The notes under the pieces: generated by a model
What the model was told of the DNA's origin: nothing
The model's database searches: none
Seen by the model: the letters and a program-made list of their open reading frames with translations, nothing else
From: an uncultured Lachnospiraceae bacterium
Lineage (GTDB): Bacteria; Bacillota; Clostridia; Lachnospirales; Lachnospiraceae
Assembly (NCBI GenBank): GCA_947594855.1
Contig: CANQEL010000020.1
Span: 1 to 45,082, forward strand
Direction of reading: 5' to 3'
Length of the DNA stretch: 45,082 nt
Program-made: the position numbers and the translations under genes
Part shown: one piece after another, positions 38,730 through 45,082 of the stretch
Numbering within the stretch: position 1 is the first letter of the stretch
How the letters are laid out: each line of letters starts with the position of its first letter

Positions 38730-38758
38730 TTGACATATTTTTCCATAAATGTTATAAT
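38730..38758 (+). promoter_or_regulatory. Consensus sigma-A promoter of the AbrB-family gene
   Basis: TTGACA, exactly 17 bases and TATAAT, 44 bases before the ATG. Both boxes are perfect consensus, so strong constitutive expression is expected unless it is repressed. Confidence 0.8.
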
Positions 38759-38802
38759 AATTACACAAAATCCATTTATTCGCAGATAGGAGGAATACAG
38801 TT

Positions 38803-39057
38803 ATGAGAACTACCGGTATCGTCAGAAATCTTGACCCGCTTGGAAGAATAGTTATCCCAAAAGAAATGAGAAGGATTCTCGGTATAGCAGAAAGAGATCC
38901 TCTTGAAATCTTAATCGAAGATGATAATATAATTTTAAGGAAATATGCGCCTTGCGATATTTTTACCGGAGATACTGAAGAACTTATTGATTATCACGGA
39001 AAACTTGTTTCCAAAAAATCAATTGAAGAAATGGCATCTCTTGCCGGAATTATTTGA
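38803..39057 (+). CDS. abrB: AbrB/SpoVT-type transition-state regulator
   Basis: An 84-residue DNA-binding protein with the swapped-hairpin AbrB fold: RTTGIVRNLDPLGRIVIPKEMRRIL is the DNA-binding N-terminus, followed by EILIEDDNIILRKY. In Bacillus AbrB represses stationary-phase and sporulation genes. The C-terminal half here is shorter and diverged, so the regulon cannot be transferred. AGGAGG precedes the ATG. Its position at the end of the yaaO-rsmI cluster is the same as abrB beside yabC in Bacillus, which supports orthology. Confidence 0.9.
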   Translation: MRTTGIVRNLDPLGRIVIPKEMRRILGIAERDPLEILIEDDNIILRKYAPCDIFTGDTEELIDYHGKLVSKKSIEEMASLAGII

Positions 39058-39076
39058 ATGTCATCTGAAAAATTAT

Positions 39077-39123
39077 AAAACCTCCGGACTTTTGTAAATT
39101 CATTTACCGGTTCCGGAGGTTTT
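39077..39123. terminator. Bidirectional terminator between abrB and rsmI
   Basis: A 12-bp stem, AAAACCTCCGGA (39077-39088) with TCCGGAGGTTTT (39112-39123). It is followed by TTTTGTATATTT on the plus strand and by TTTTATAATTTTTC on the minus strand, so it serves both convergent genes. Confidence 0.85.
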
Positions 39124-39129
39124 GTATAT

Positions 39130-39972
39130 TTATCTACCTAACAGGGTATCATATATTTCCCTTTTTGATACTCCCCTGTCTTTTGCAACAAGCTTCATAG
39201 CTTCTTTTTTGCCGTTTCCCTCTGATATATACATATCCATATGTTCTTCTATCGAAAGGCCTTCATATTTTTTGCGGTTCATATCGTCTATATCTTCATG
39301 CCTTAGCCCTTCAATCACAAGGGCATATTCTCCTCTAGGCCCGCTTTCCGCATACATTGTAATTGCATTTTCAATTGTTGTATATATATTTTCTTCATGC
39401 TTTTTTGTCATTTCACGGCAAATCGTAAGGTTTCTGTCACCCAGCGTATCTCTGAGCTCTTTCAGGGTTGACAAAAGATGGTGAGGCGATTCATACAGCA
39501 CGATTGTGCGCGTTTCCGTTTTTAATTCATCAAGAATCTTCTTCCTGTCTTTCTTTGCAGACGGAAGAAATGCTTCAAAAGCAAATCTTCTCGTACTCAG
39601 GCCTGACATTGTAAGTGCGGTTATACACGCGCATGCTCCGGGCAGCGATACTACCTCTATTCCCGCTCTTACCGCCTGTCGTACAAGTTCTTCTCCAGGA
39701 TCCGATACTGCAGGTGTCCCCGCGTCAGTAACCAGCGCTACATTAAGCCCTTCAAGCATTTTATCCACAAGCTGCTCCGCCTTTTCTATTCTGTTATGCT
39801 CATGGTAGCTTGTAAGCGGCGTATGTATGTCAAAATGGCTCATAAGTTTCATGCTGTGCCTTGTATCTTCCGCCGCAATCAAATCCACTTCCTTAAGCGT
39901 ATCAATAACCCTGTACGTAATATCACGGAGATTGCCTATCGGCGTTGCGCATATATATAATTTACCAGGCAT
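39130..39972 (-). CDS. rsmI: 16S rRNA 2'-O-ribose C1402 methyltransferase
   Basis: Methylates the ribose of C1402 in the ribosomal decoding centre. 280 residues from the ATG of MPGKLYICATPIGNLRDIT, which has AAAGGAG eight bases upstream. The in-frame extension above it has no such site. Tetrapyrrole-methylase fold motifs: CATPIGNL, AAEDTRHS, VTDAGTPAVSDPG and SLPGACA. It is the last gene of the six-gene minus-strand operon, and its Bacillus counterpart is yabC next to abrB. Confidence 0.95.
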   Translation of the reverse strand: MPGKLYICATPIGNLRDITYRVIDTLKEVDLIAAEDTRHSMKLMSHFDIHTPLTSYHEHNRIEKAEQLVDKMLEGLNVALVTDAGTPAVSDPGEELVRQAVRAGIEVVSLPGACACITALTMSGLSTRRFAFEAFLPSAKKDRKKILDELKTETRTIVLYESPHHLLSTLKELRDTLGDRNLTICREMTKKHEENIYTTIENAITMYAESGPRGEYALVIEGLRHEDIDDMNRKKYEGLSIEEHMDMYISEGNGKKEAMKLVAKDRGVSKREIYDTLLGR

Positions 39973-39995
39973 AATAATGCTCCTTTTATAACATA

Positions 39996-40733
39996 TCAAT
40001 ATCCATATATAGTACGGATTTCCTCGGTATACTTACCACTTTCATCGTATATTATTACCGGCTTTTCAACTGTCAGCCTACGTTTTCCGCCCTTTATGGC
40101 TTCAATAAGTATCATCGCCGGCTCCTTATCGATATATGGGTGAACCATTTTAAGGGTTTTAGGCTCCAATGAATACCTGACAAACAATTCTGTTATGTCC
40201 ACCAGCCTGAATGGCCTGTGCACCATATAAAATCTGCCATTCGGTTTCAGAACCCTGCTTCCCTCGCGAATTACGTCTTCAAGCGTACAGAGTATCTCAT
40301 GACGCGCTATCGCCTTCGCACTGTCCGGATTAAGTATTCCATGATTTTCCGTCATATACGGAGGATTGGATACCACTACATCAAATGAGGAATTTCCAAA
40401 TATCTCCGATGCGCATTTTATATCTCCGGTAACTATATCAATCTTATCCTGCTGCCCGTTAAGAAGTATGCTGCGCCTTGCCATATCGGCGCTTTTTTCC
40501 TGAATTTCAAGCCCGGTAAAATGGCTGCCTTCCGTTTTGGCTTCCAAAAGAATTGGAATAATGCCATTGCCACAGCCCAAATCCAGTACATTTTCATTTT
40601 TCCTGACTCTTGCAAATCCTGAAAGCAAAACCGAGTCCATACCAAAACAGAATCCGGCGGGGTTCTGTATAATATGGCAGTTATTTCTCTCAAGGTCATC
40701 AAGCCTTTCGCCTTCACGCAGTAAATTATTCAT
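39996..40733 (-). CDS. trmN6: tRNA1(Val) (adenine-N6)-methyltransferase family protein
   Basis: A 245-residue Rossmann-fold SAM methyltransferase of the TrmN6/YfiC (Bacillus YabB) family. SAM motif VLDLGCGNGIIP (49-60) and the N6-adenine catalytic motif NPPY (123-126) are clear, as is QNPAGFCFGMDSVLLSGF near the start. In E. coli the enzyme methylates A37 of tRNA-Val, and the substrate here is by family only. Its start overlaps the ricT stop by eight bases, and it is followed by rsmI after 23 bases. Confidence 0.9.
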   Translation of the reverse strand: MNNLLREGERLDDLERNNCHIIQNPAGFCFGMDSVLLSGFARVRKNENVLDLGCGNGIIPILLEAKTEGSHFTGLEIQEKSADMARRSILLNGQQDKIDIVTGDIKCASEIFGNSSFDVVVSNPPYMTENHGILNPDSAKAIARHEILCTLEDVIREGSRVLKPNGRFYMVHRPFRLVDITELFVRYSLEPKTLKMVHPYIDKEPAMILIEAIKGGKRRLTVEKPVIIYDESGKYTEEIRTIYGY

Positions 40734-41631
40734 TTAGCTTGGATTTTCCTTCCTGCTTTTCGAGCATTTCAAGCTGCTTTAACTCATCATCAATATCTAC
40801 ATTTTCTTTCCGCTTTCTTTGACGGAATTTAAGTTCACTGACATGATACTCACGAATATCTTTTTCATCGTTTTCAAGCTCTACTATTACCTTAACCTTC
40901 TGCTTCAGAACGCTTACGCCTGCAACTTCACCTTTCAGGTTATCTATGGTCCTTACCGTATCCCCTACATTAGGAAGCGTCTTGTTAAGCTCCTCGTATG
41001 CTTCCTCTTCATTTTTAAGGCAGCACATAAGCCTTCCGCATATACCTGATATCTTAGTAGGATTCAGCGAAAGATTCTGCTCTTTTGCCATCTTAATTGA
41101 TACCGGTGCAAATTCCGAAAGAAAGCTGTGACAGCAAAGCTCCCTGCCGCATATTCCGATACCTCCGAGAATCTTGGTTTCATCCCTTACACCTATCTGC
41201 CTGAGCTCTATCCTTGTACGGAATACCGCTGCAAGTGATTTAACAAGTTCCCTGAAATCAATTCTGCCGTCTGCAGTAAAATAAAACAGCACCTTATTGT
41301 TATCAAATGTATATTCCGCATCAATAAGTTTCATTTCAAGACCAAACTGTCTTATTTTTTCAAGGCAGATAGCAAACGCTTCTTTTTCCTTTTCCCTGTT
41401 CTTTGCGTCTATCTGCGCATCCTCTGCGGTTGCTATTCTTATAACAGGTTTAAGAGGCTGTACAACCTTGTCTTCCTCTATTTCCTTTATGCCGAGTACA
41501 ACCCTGCCATACTCCACGCCTCTTGCCGTTTCAACGATAACATTATCGTCTTTTTTGATATCCAGTTCGCCCGGCGCAAAATAATACACTTTTCCGGCAC
41601 GCCTGAACTGTACTCCAATAACACTAATCAT
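40726..41631 (-). CDS. ricT: RicT/YaaT, PSP1 domain protein
   Basis: A 301-residue PSP1-domain protein. Bacillus RicT (YaaT) forms the Fe-S RicA-RicF-RicT complex that stimulates RNase Y-dependent mRNA processing and influences the sporulation phosphorelay. The cysteine clusters CGRELCC and CGRLMCC, expected Fe-S ligands, are conserved, and the opening VIGVQFRRAGKVYYF is typical. The C-terminus is a charged helical tail. AAAGGAG precedes the ATG. It starts one base after the holB stop. Confidence 0.94.
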   Translation of the reverse strand: MISVIGVQFRRAGKVYYFAPGELDIKKDDNVIVETARGVEYGRVVLGIKEIEEDKVVQPLKPVIRIATAEDAQIDAKNREKEKEAFAICLEKIRQFGLEMKLIDAEYTFDNNKVLFYFTADGRIDFRELVKSLAAVFRTRIELRQIGVRDETKILGGIGICGRELCCHSFLSEFAPVSIKMAKEQNLSLNPTKISGICGRLMCCLKNEEEAYEELNKTLPNVGDTVRTIDNLKGEVAGVSVLKQKVKVIVELENDEKDIREYHVSELKFRQRKRKENVDIDDELKQLEMLEKQEGKSKLNE

Positions 41632-41632
41632 T

Positions 41633-42625
41633 TTACCAAATCTCCTTTAAAGTAATAAGCAGCAGTTCAATGGTTATGTCAAAATTTACATTTGCATTAA
41701 GCCTTACCTTTGCTTTATCTATTGCCGCTATACATGCTTCCAGATTTCCATAGCTTCTAAGCTTCGCATCTTTTGCAATTCCTTTTGACTCTTCACTGAA
41801 AATAAGCATATTGTTATCTTTAACTGCCTTATATAAAAGCACATCTCTGTACCACAGAATCATAATGTCAAGATAATCGCTGATATCATAATTATTATCT
41901 TTTATATTTCTTATTATGGCTGAAAGTTCATCTATCCTTTTTGTATCTATATTCCTTAACAGCCTCAGTACCTCATTTAAAATCTGCGAAAAATCACCGT
42001 CAGAGGCATATCTTACTGCTTTTCCTATATTCCCCTGCGCAAATACCGCACATGTATGCGCAGCATAATCAGGGAGCTTAAGAGTATCCATAAGGTATTC
42101 CATTATTACAGCTTCACTGACAGGTTTAAGATTAAGTATAACACATCTTGATAAAATAGTAGGAAGAAACATATCTATATTTTCCGCAATAAGAAGCAGT
42201 ACAGCATATCCCGGCGGCTCTTCTATAGTTTTAAGAAGCGCATTCTGCGCCTGCTCAGTCATCTTATCAGCGTCAGGGATTATATATACCTTATATGGTC
42301 CTTCATATGGCTTTATCAGCACCGAATTATTGACCTGTCTGCGTATCTCATCAACACCTATGCCTTTTTTTTCATGGTTCACAACAATAACATCCGGCTG
42401 ATTCCCTCCTGCCATCTGCTTACATGATTTACATACTCCGCACGGCTTTACAGTATCATCTCCCGCACTGCACTGAAGCGTGGCAGCAAACATCTCTGCA
42501 AGCGCACGTCTTCCGGTGCCACGCTCACCGCATAAAATATACGCATGGGACACTTTATTTCTCTGTACGGATTTCTGTATAAATTCTTTAATCTGCTCCT
42601 GACCTACTACCTGTTCATTTCCCAT
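41633..42625 (-). CDS. holB: DNA polymerase III delta' subunit
   Basis: A 330-residue clamp-loader subunit. The AAA+ domain begins GQEQIKEFIQ and has a Walker A-like GERGTGRRA (33-41) in which the usual Lys-Thr is Arg-Arg, in keeping with the non-hydrolysing role of delta'. A zinc-binding module has Cys52, Cys62, Cys65 and Cys68. The sensor-like TEQAQNALLKTIEEPP and the SRC motif (ILSRC) are present. GAGGAG precedes the ATG. Its position before ricT is the classic Firmicute order. Confidence 0.94.
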   Translation of the reverse strand: MGNEQVVGQEQIKEFIQKSVQRNKVSHAYILCGERGTGRRALAEMFAATLQCSAGDDTVKPCGVCKSCKQMAGGNQPDVIVVNHEKKGIGVDEIRRQVNNSVLIKPYEGPYKVYIIPDADKMTEQAQNALLKTIEEPPGYAVLLLIAENIDMFLPTILSRCVILNLKPVSEAVIMEYLMDTLKLPDYAAHTCAVFAQGNIGKAVRYASDGDFSQILNEVLRLLRNIDTKRIDELSAIIRNIKDNNYDISDYLDIMILWYRDVLLYKAVKDNNMLIFSEESKGIAKDAKLRSYGNLEACIAAIDKAKVRLNANVNFDITIELLLITLKEIW

Positions 42626-42689
42626 ATTTTATTACTCCTCTTAATGCTCCTGAATTTCATTATAGCACAAATATAACAATTCGGTATTA

Positions 42690-43274
42690 CTAATTTCTGC
42701 CTGCAAGAATATCCCTTTTTATACACTTGATGCAGTCTTCAATATCAGCATTATTGTATCGTTTTTCAATGCCTGCATGCGATAGGTTTTCTTCTGAAAA
42801 ATCATGCTGGTCTGCAATATACCTTCTGCACACCTCTTCGTAGCTTGGCAATTCCTGCCTGCTCTCCCTGTCCATTGCGCGTCTCAGCCTCTCATAATCA
42901 TCCACTTCAATATATATAGGAGTTACCAGGCCCGCCCCATAATAATCCCTGAGCTTATTAAATGCTTCCAGGGTTGTTATCATAGCAAAATCCTGTCCTC
43001 CCTTTATATACTCATTATCATCCACGGTAAAATAATTCCACACTCCATGAACCGTATTATACTGCCGCCTTTCAATCACTTTTCCTTCACTGATATACTT
43101 TTCAAGCTGCTCTTCATCAACAAAATAATATTCTTCCCCATTTGTTTCACCGGCTCTTATAGGTCTTGTAGTATAAGGAATTATACGTGTAAGATTAAGC
43201 TCTTTATCCTTAATAAGCCTCGCAAATATAGTATCTTTACCCGTAGCGCTTTTTCCCATTATAATATATATCAT
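42690..43274 (-). CDS. Guanylate-kinase-like P-loop protein
   Basis: 194 residues with a P-loop, MGKSATGKDT, and a guanylate-kinase-like body (IPYTTRPIRAGETNGEEYYFVDEEQ, then VIERRQYN). The usual GMP-binding SxTTR.PR.GE pattern is recognisable but altered, so nucleotide specificity could differ from canonical Gmk. It may be a second copy rather than the essential enzyme. I chose the inner ATG because GAGGGA lies six bases upstream, while the outer ATG has no site. It occupies the place that thymidylate kinase holds in the Bacillus holB cluster. Confidence 0.85.
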   Translation of the reverse strand: MIYIIMGKSATGKDTIFARLIKDKELNLTRIIPYTTRPIRAGETNGEEYYFVDEEQLEKYISEGKVIERRQYNTVHGVWNYFTVDDNEYIKGGQDFAMITTLEAFNKLRDYYGAGLVTPIYIEVDDYERLRRAMDRESRQELPSYEEVCRRYIADQHDFSEENLSHAGIEKRYNNADIEDCIKCIKRDILAGRN

Positions 43275-43325
43275 AATATCCCTCACAGTACATTCCATTA
43301 TATAATAACATATATTTCAGGTATT

Positions 43326-44714
43326 TTAAATATCTTTGCATACCCTGATTTTCTTACCCTGCTCATCAGCCATACCGTATAGTTCATAACCATATTCCGG
43401 ATACAGCTGCATAAGCCTTATCATACTTTCTGATATTCTTTCCCCCGCAGCGACAAATGGAATTCCCGGAGGATATACATATATCATTTCTGCCGATACT
43501 TTCCCTGCTGCAAGTGAAAGTTCTATATCTTCAGTCTCCGATACTAATGCCTGATAAGGCGTAATAACACGCTCACACCTGTCTGCTTTCGGAATGTTTT
43601 CTTTCACGCCTTTACCGCAGCTGCGGTCTATATCCTTTAATGCATACACCAGCCTGTCATATGCTTCCCTGTTATCCCATACGCCTGTCATAAGGATTAC
43701 ATACTCCGGCGCCGACATTTCAGGCTGTATATTATACTTTTCCCTTAACAGCCGGTAACACTCTTTACCGCTTATTCCTGACCTTTCAGTGCATACTACT
43801 ATCTTTGACGCATCCCGCATCTTTCTGTACGGAAGTACGTAAAGATTTCTAAGCGATTCCAGTTTATTGTATATATCTCTCAGGTTTTCTTCGTATAGGG
43901 CAAAATCTTTTTCTCCATCTTGCTCAATATATGACATACTGTAATCAATAGCCCCCATAAGAACATAAGACGGGCTGCTGCTCTGGTATACCGCAAGATA
44001 TTTCTCAATCATTTTTACATCTGCAATATCTCCGTTCACATGAAGAAGCGCCGTCTGCGTAAGAGAAGGAATCGTTTTATGTATTCCGTGGATAACTATA
44101 TCCGCTCCGCAGTCCAATGCGCTTTCCGGAAATATTTCCGAAAATTTCATATGCGCGCCATGGGCTTCATCTACAATAAGCGGTTTTCCATACGAATGAA
44201 CCACATCCGCAATCCTCCTGATATCCGATACAGTGCCTTCGTATGTAGGCGACGTTATAAATACACAGGAAATATCATCATTTCCCTTTAACATATCATC
44301 AATGTCACTGTCAGTAACAGTACCTTTTTTATCCGGCCATACATACAGCGGTTCAAGCCTGTTTATAAGTACTGCATTATATGCGGACTTATGTGAATTC
44401 CTTGCAAGAAGAATCTTTCCGCCCTTAACTGCGCATGCGGATATGGCGGCAAGTATTCCCCCTGTACAGCCATTTATAAGAAAATACGTTTTTTGCGAAT
44501 TATATAGTTCTGCCGCCCTTTTTTCAGCATATGCTATACACCCCGTCGGATGGTGCAGGTCATCAAAACCGTCTATCTCCGTGATGTCAATCGTATACGG
44601 ATTAATATCAGGCATCTTTTCTTTATTTCTTTTATGCCCCGGCATGTGAAACGGTTTTATTCCGTTTCTGTCATGCTCTTTAAGCCTTTCAAATAATGTA
44701 TCGTTATATGCCAC
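43326..44714 (-). CDS. Orn/Lys/Arg decarboxylase family PLP enzyme (YaaO type)
   Basis: A 462-residue fold-type I PLP enzyme. The Schiff-base lysine is Lys213 in IHGIHKTIPSLTQ. The PLP-phosphate and ring contacts are in INGCTGGILA and VDEAHGAH (Asp182). FHMPGHKR near the start is the family signature. It lacks the N-terminal wing domain of the large inducible decarboxylases, like Bacillus YaaO and SpeA. The product could be a polyamine precursor, and arginine versus lysine cannot be decided. The start is GTG, with AAGGGGTG upstream. It is the first gene of the yaaO-gmk-holB-ricT-trmN6-rsmI run. Confidence 0.88.
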   Translation of the reverse strand: MAYNDTLFERLKEHDRNGIKPFHMPGHKRNKEKMPDINPYTIDITEIDGFDDLHHPTGCIAYAEKRAAELYNSQKTYFLINGCTGGILAAISACAVKGGKILLARNSHKSAYNAVLINRLEPLYVWPDKKGTVTDSDIDDMLKGNDDISCVFITSPTYEGTVSDIRRIADVVHSYGKPLIVDEAHGAHMKFSEIFPESALDCGADIVIHGIHKTIPSLTQTALLHVNGDIADVKMIEKYLAVYQSSSPSYVLMGAIDYSMSYIEQDGEKDFALYEENLRDIYNKLESLRNLYVLPYRKMRDASKIVVCTERSGISGKECYRLLREKYNIQPEMSAPEYVILMTGVWDNREAYDRLVYALKDIDRSCGKGVKENIPKADRCERVITPYQALVSETEDIELSLAAGKVSAEMIYVYPPGIPFVAAGERISESMIRLMQLYPEYGYELYGMADEQGKKIRVCKDI

Positions 44715-44834
44715 GGTGTCACCCCTTATGGTAATTTCTTATCCTTTTATTATTGTAACATACAATCCGTATATTCGCTAACATGCTTTTGTTGAGTTTC
44801 CGCAAAATGTAATTTCAAAATGCATAAACTTCCC

Positions 44835-44898
44835 AAAGTGCCAATCTGTCGCTTTTTTGCGAGATTCAGAATAGTAGTACCGAGAATAGAGGCACTTT
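44835..44898. repeat. Inverted repeat near the right edge
   Basis: AAAGTGCC (44835-44842) and GGCACTTT (44891-44898) are perfect complements enclosing 48 bases that include a small CGCTTTTTTGCG hairpin. It lies between the yaaO-type gene and the partial ORF at the edge. It could be a terminator for that ORF, or the end of a mobile element. Confidence 0.4.
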
Positions 44899-44931
44899 AA
44901 TAAGCCCCGCCAAAACCGGACTTTAGAAGAA

Positions 44932-45082
44932 TTATTCATTTATTTGTTTAAGTGACCAGCTTAAGGCATAGTTGACGGTATGCCGGACGTTTTGTCCGGA
45001 ACCATAGCCTGACGCCCTCTTTTGCATAAGAAAGTATGCCCGAGATGCCTTTTGCCAACCTGTAATAGAAGAAAGATACTTT
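44932..45082 (-). CDS. C-terminal end of an unrecognised protein (partial, runs off the window)
   Basis: A minus-strand frame open from the window edge to a TAA at 44932, 49 residues ending ALSWSLKQINE. The composition is protein-like (Trp, Tyr and Arg-rich, RASGYGSGQNVRHTVNYA) but I do not recognise a family. Two short palindromes, CCGGAC-GTTTT-GTCCGG and GGCATA...TATGCC, lie inside it. With the inverted repeats after the stop, it might be the end of a transposase or other mobile gene. The sequence beyond the window would settle it. Confidence 0.35.
   Translation of the reverse strand, partial: KYLSSITGWQKASRAYFLMQKRASGYGSGQNVRHTVNYALSWSLKQINE

Overview
The window looks like chromosome of an anaerobic low-to-mid-GC Firmicute, most likely a Lachnospiraceae-type Clostridium relative. 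The evidence is the sporulation genes (spoIIR, spmA, spmB, ricT, an abrB/spoVT-type regulator), sigma-A promoters and strong AGGAGG ribosome sites, a type I preQ1 riboswitch before queT, a GH51 arabinofuranosidase, and Gram-positive sortase-assembled pili. The species cannot be fixed from the sequence alone.

Layout. 0.1-10.3 kb: a secreted leucine-rich-repeat protein, two small proteins, abfA (GH51), a class A penicillin-binding protein, preQ1 riboswitch plus queT, a VanY-type carboxypeptidase, a 124-nt imperfect palindrome, plsC and a membrane protein. 10.3-11.6 kb: a lone AAA_14/DUF4143 ATPase with its own promoter. 11.6-24.8 kb: a complete minus-strand sortase-pilus locus. In transcription order it holds a giant tip adhesin (now split by a one-base frameshift), a small orphan signal-peptide ORF, a pilus signal peptidase with a Thr in place of the catalytic Ser, the LPSTG backbone pilin, a class C sortase, an LPQTG minor pilin and a second sortase.

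25.2-31.8 kb is accessory and markedly AT-rich in its right part. It holds an Rpn-type PD-(D/E)XK nuclease gene, followed by a tandem partial copy that keeps the promoter, leader and C-terminal 87 codons but lacks the nuclease domain. Next comes a minus-strand set that I regard as the most novel part of the window: a protein with a diadenylate-cyclase (DisA_N)-like C-terminal domain, a 54-residue ORF with its own promoter and perfect ribosome site, and a 902-residue cytoplasmic protein with a central HELAH zinc-peptidase motif. The pairing suggests a nucleotide-signal or nucleotide-sensor unit coupled to a protease-like effector, possibly a conflict or defence system. That function is inference.

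32.2-44.7 kb returns to core genes: a MATE transporter; the spoIIR-ddl-murI-DUF1934 operon; ispE; spmA-spmB; abrB; and a yaaO - guanylate-kinase-like - holB - ricT - trmN6 - rsmI operon that matches the order of the Bacillus yaaO-tmk-holB-yaaT-yabB-yabC-abrB region. The right edge holds the C-terminus of an unrecognised minus-strand reading frame and palindromic sequence.
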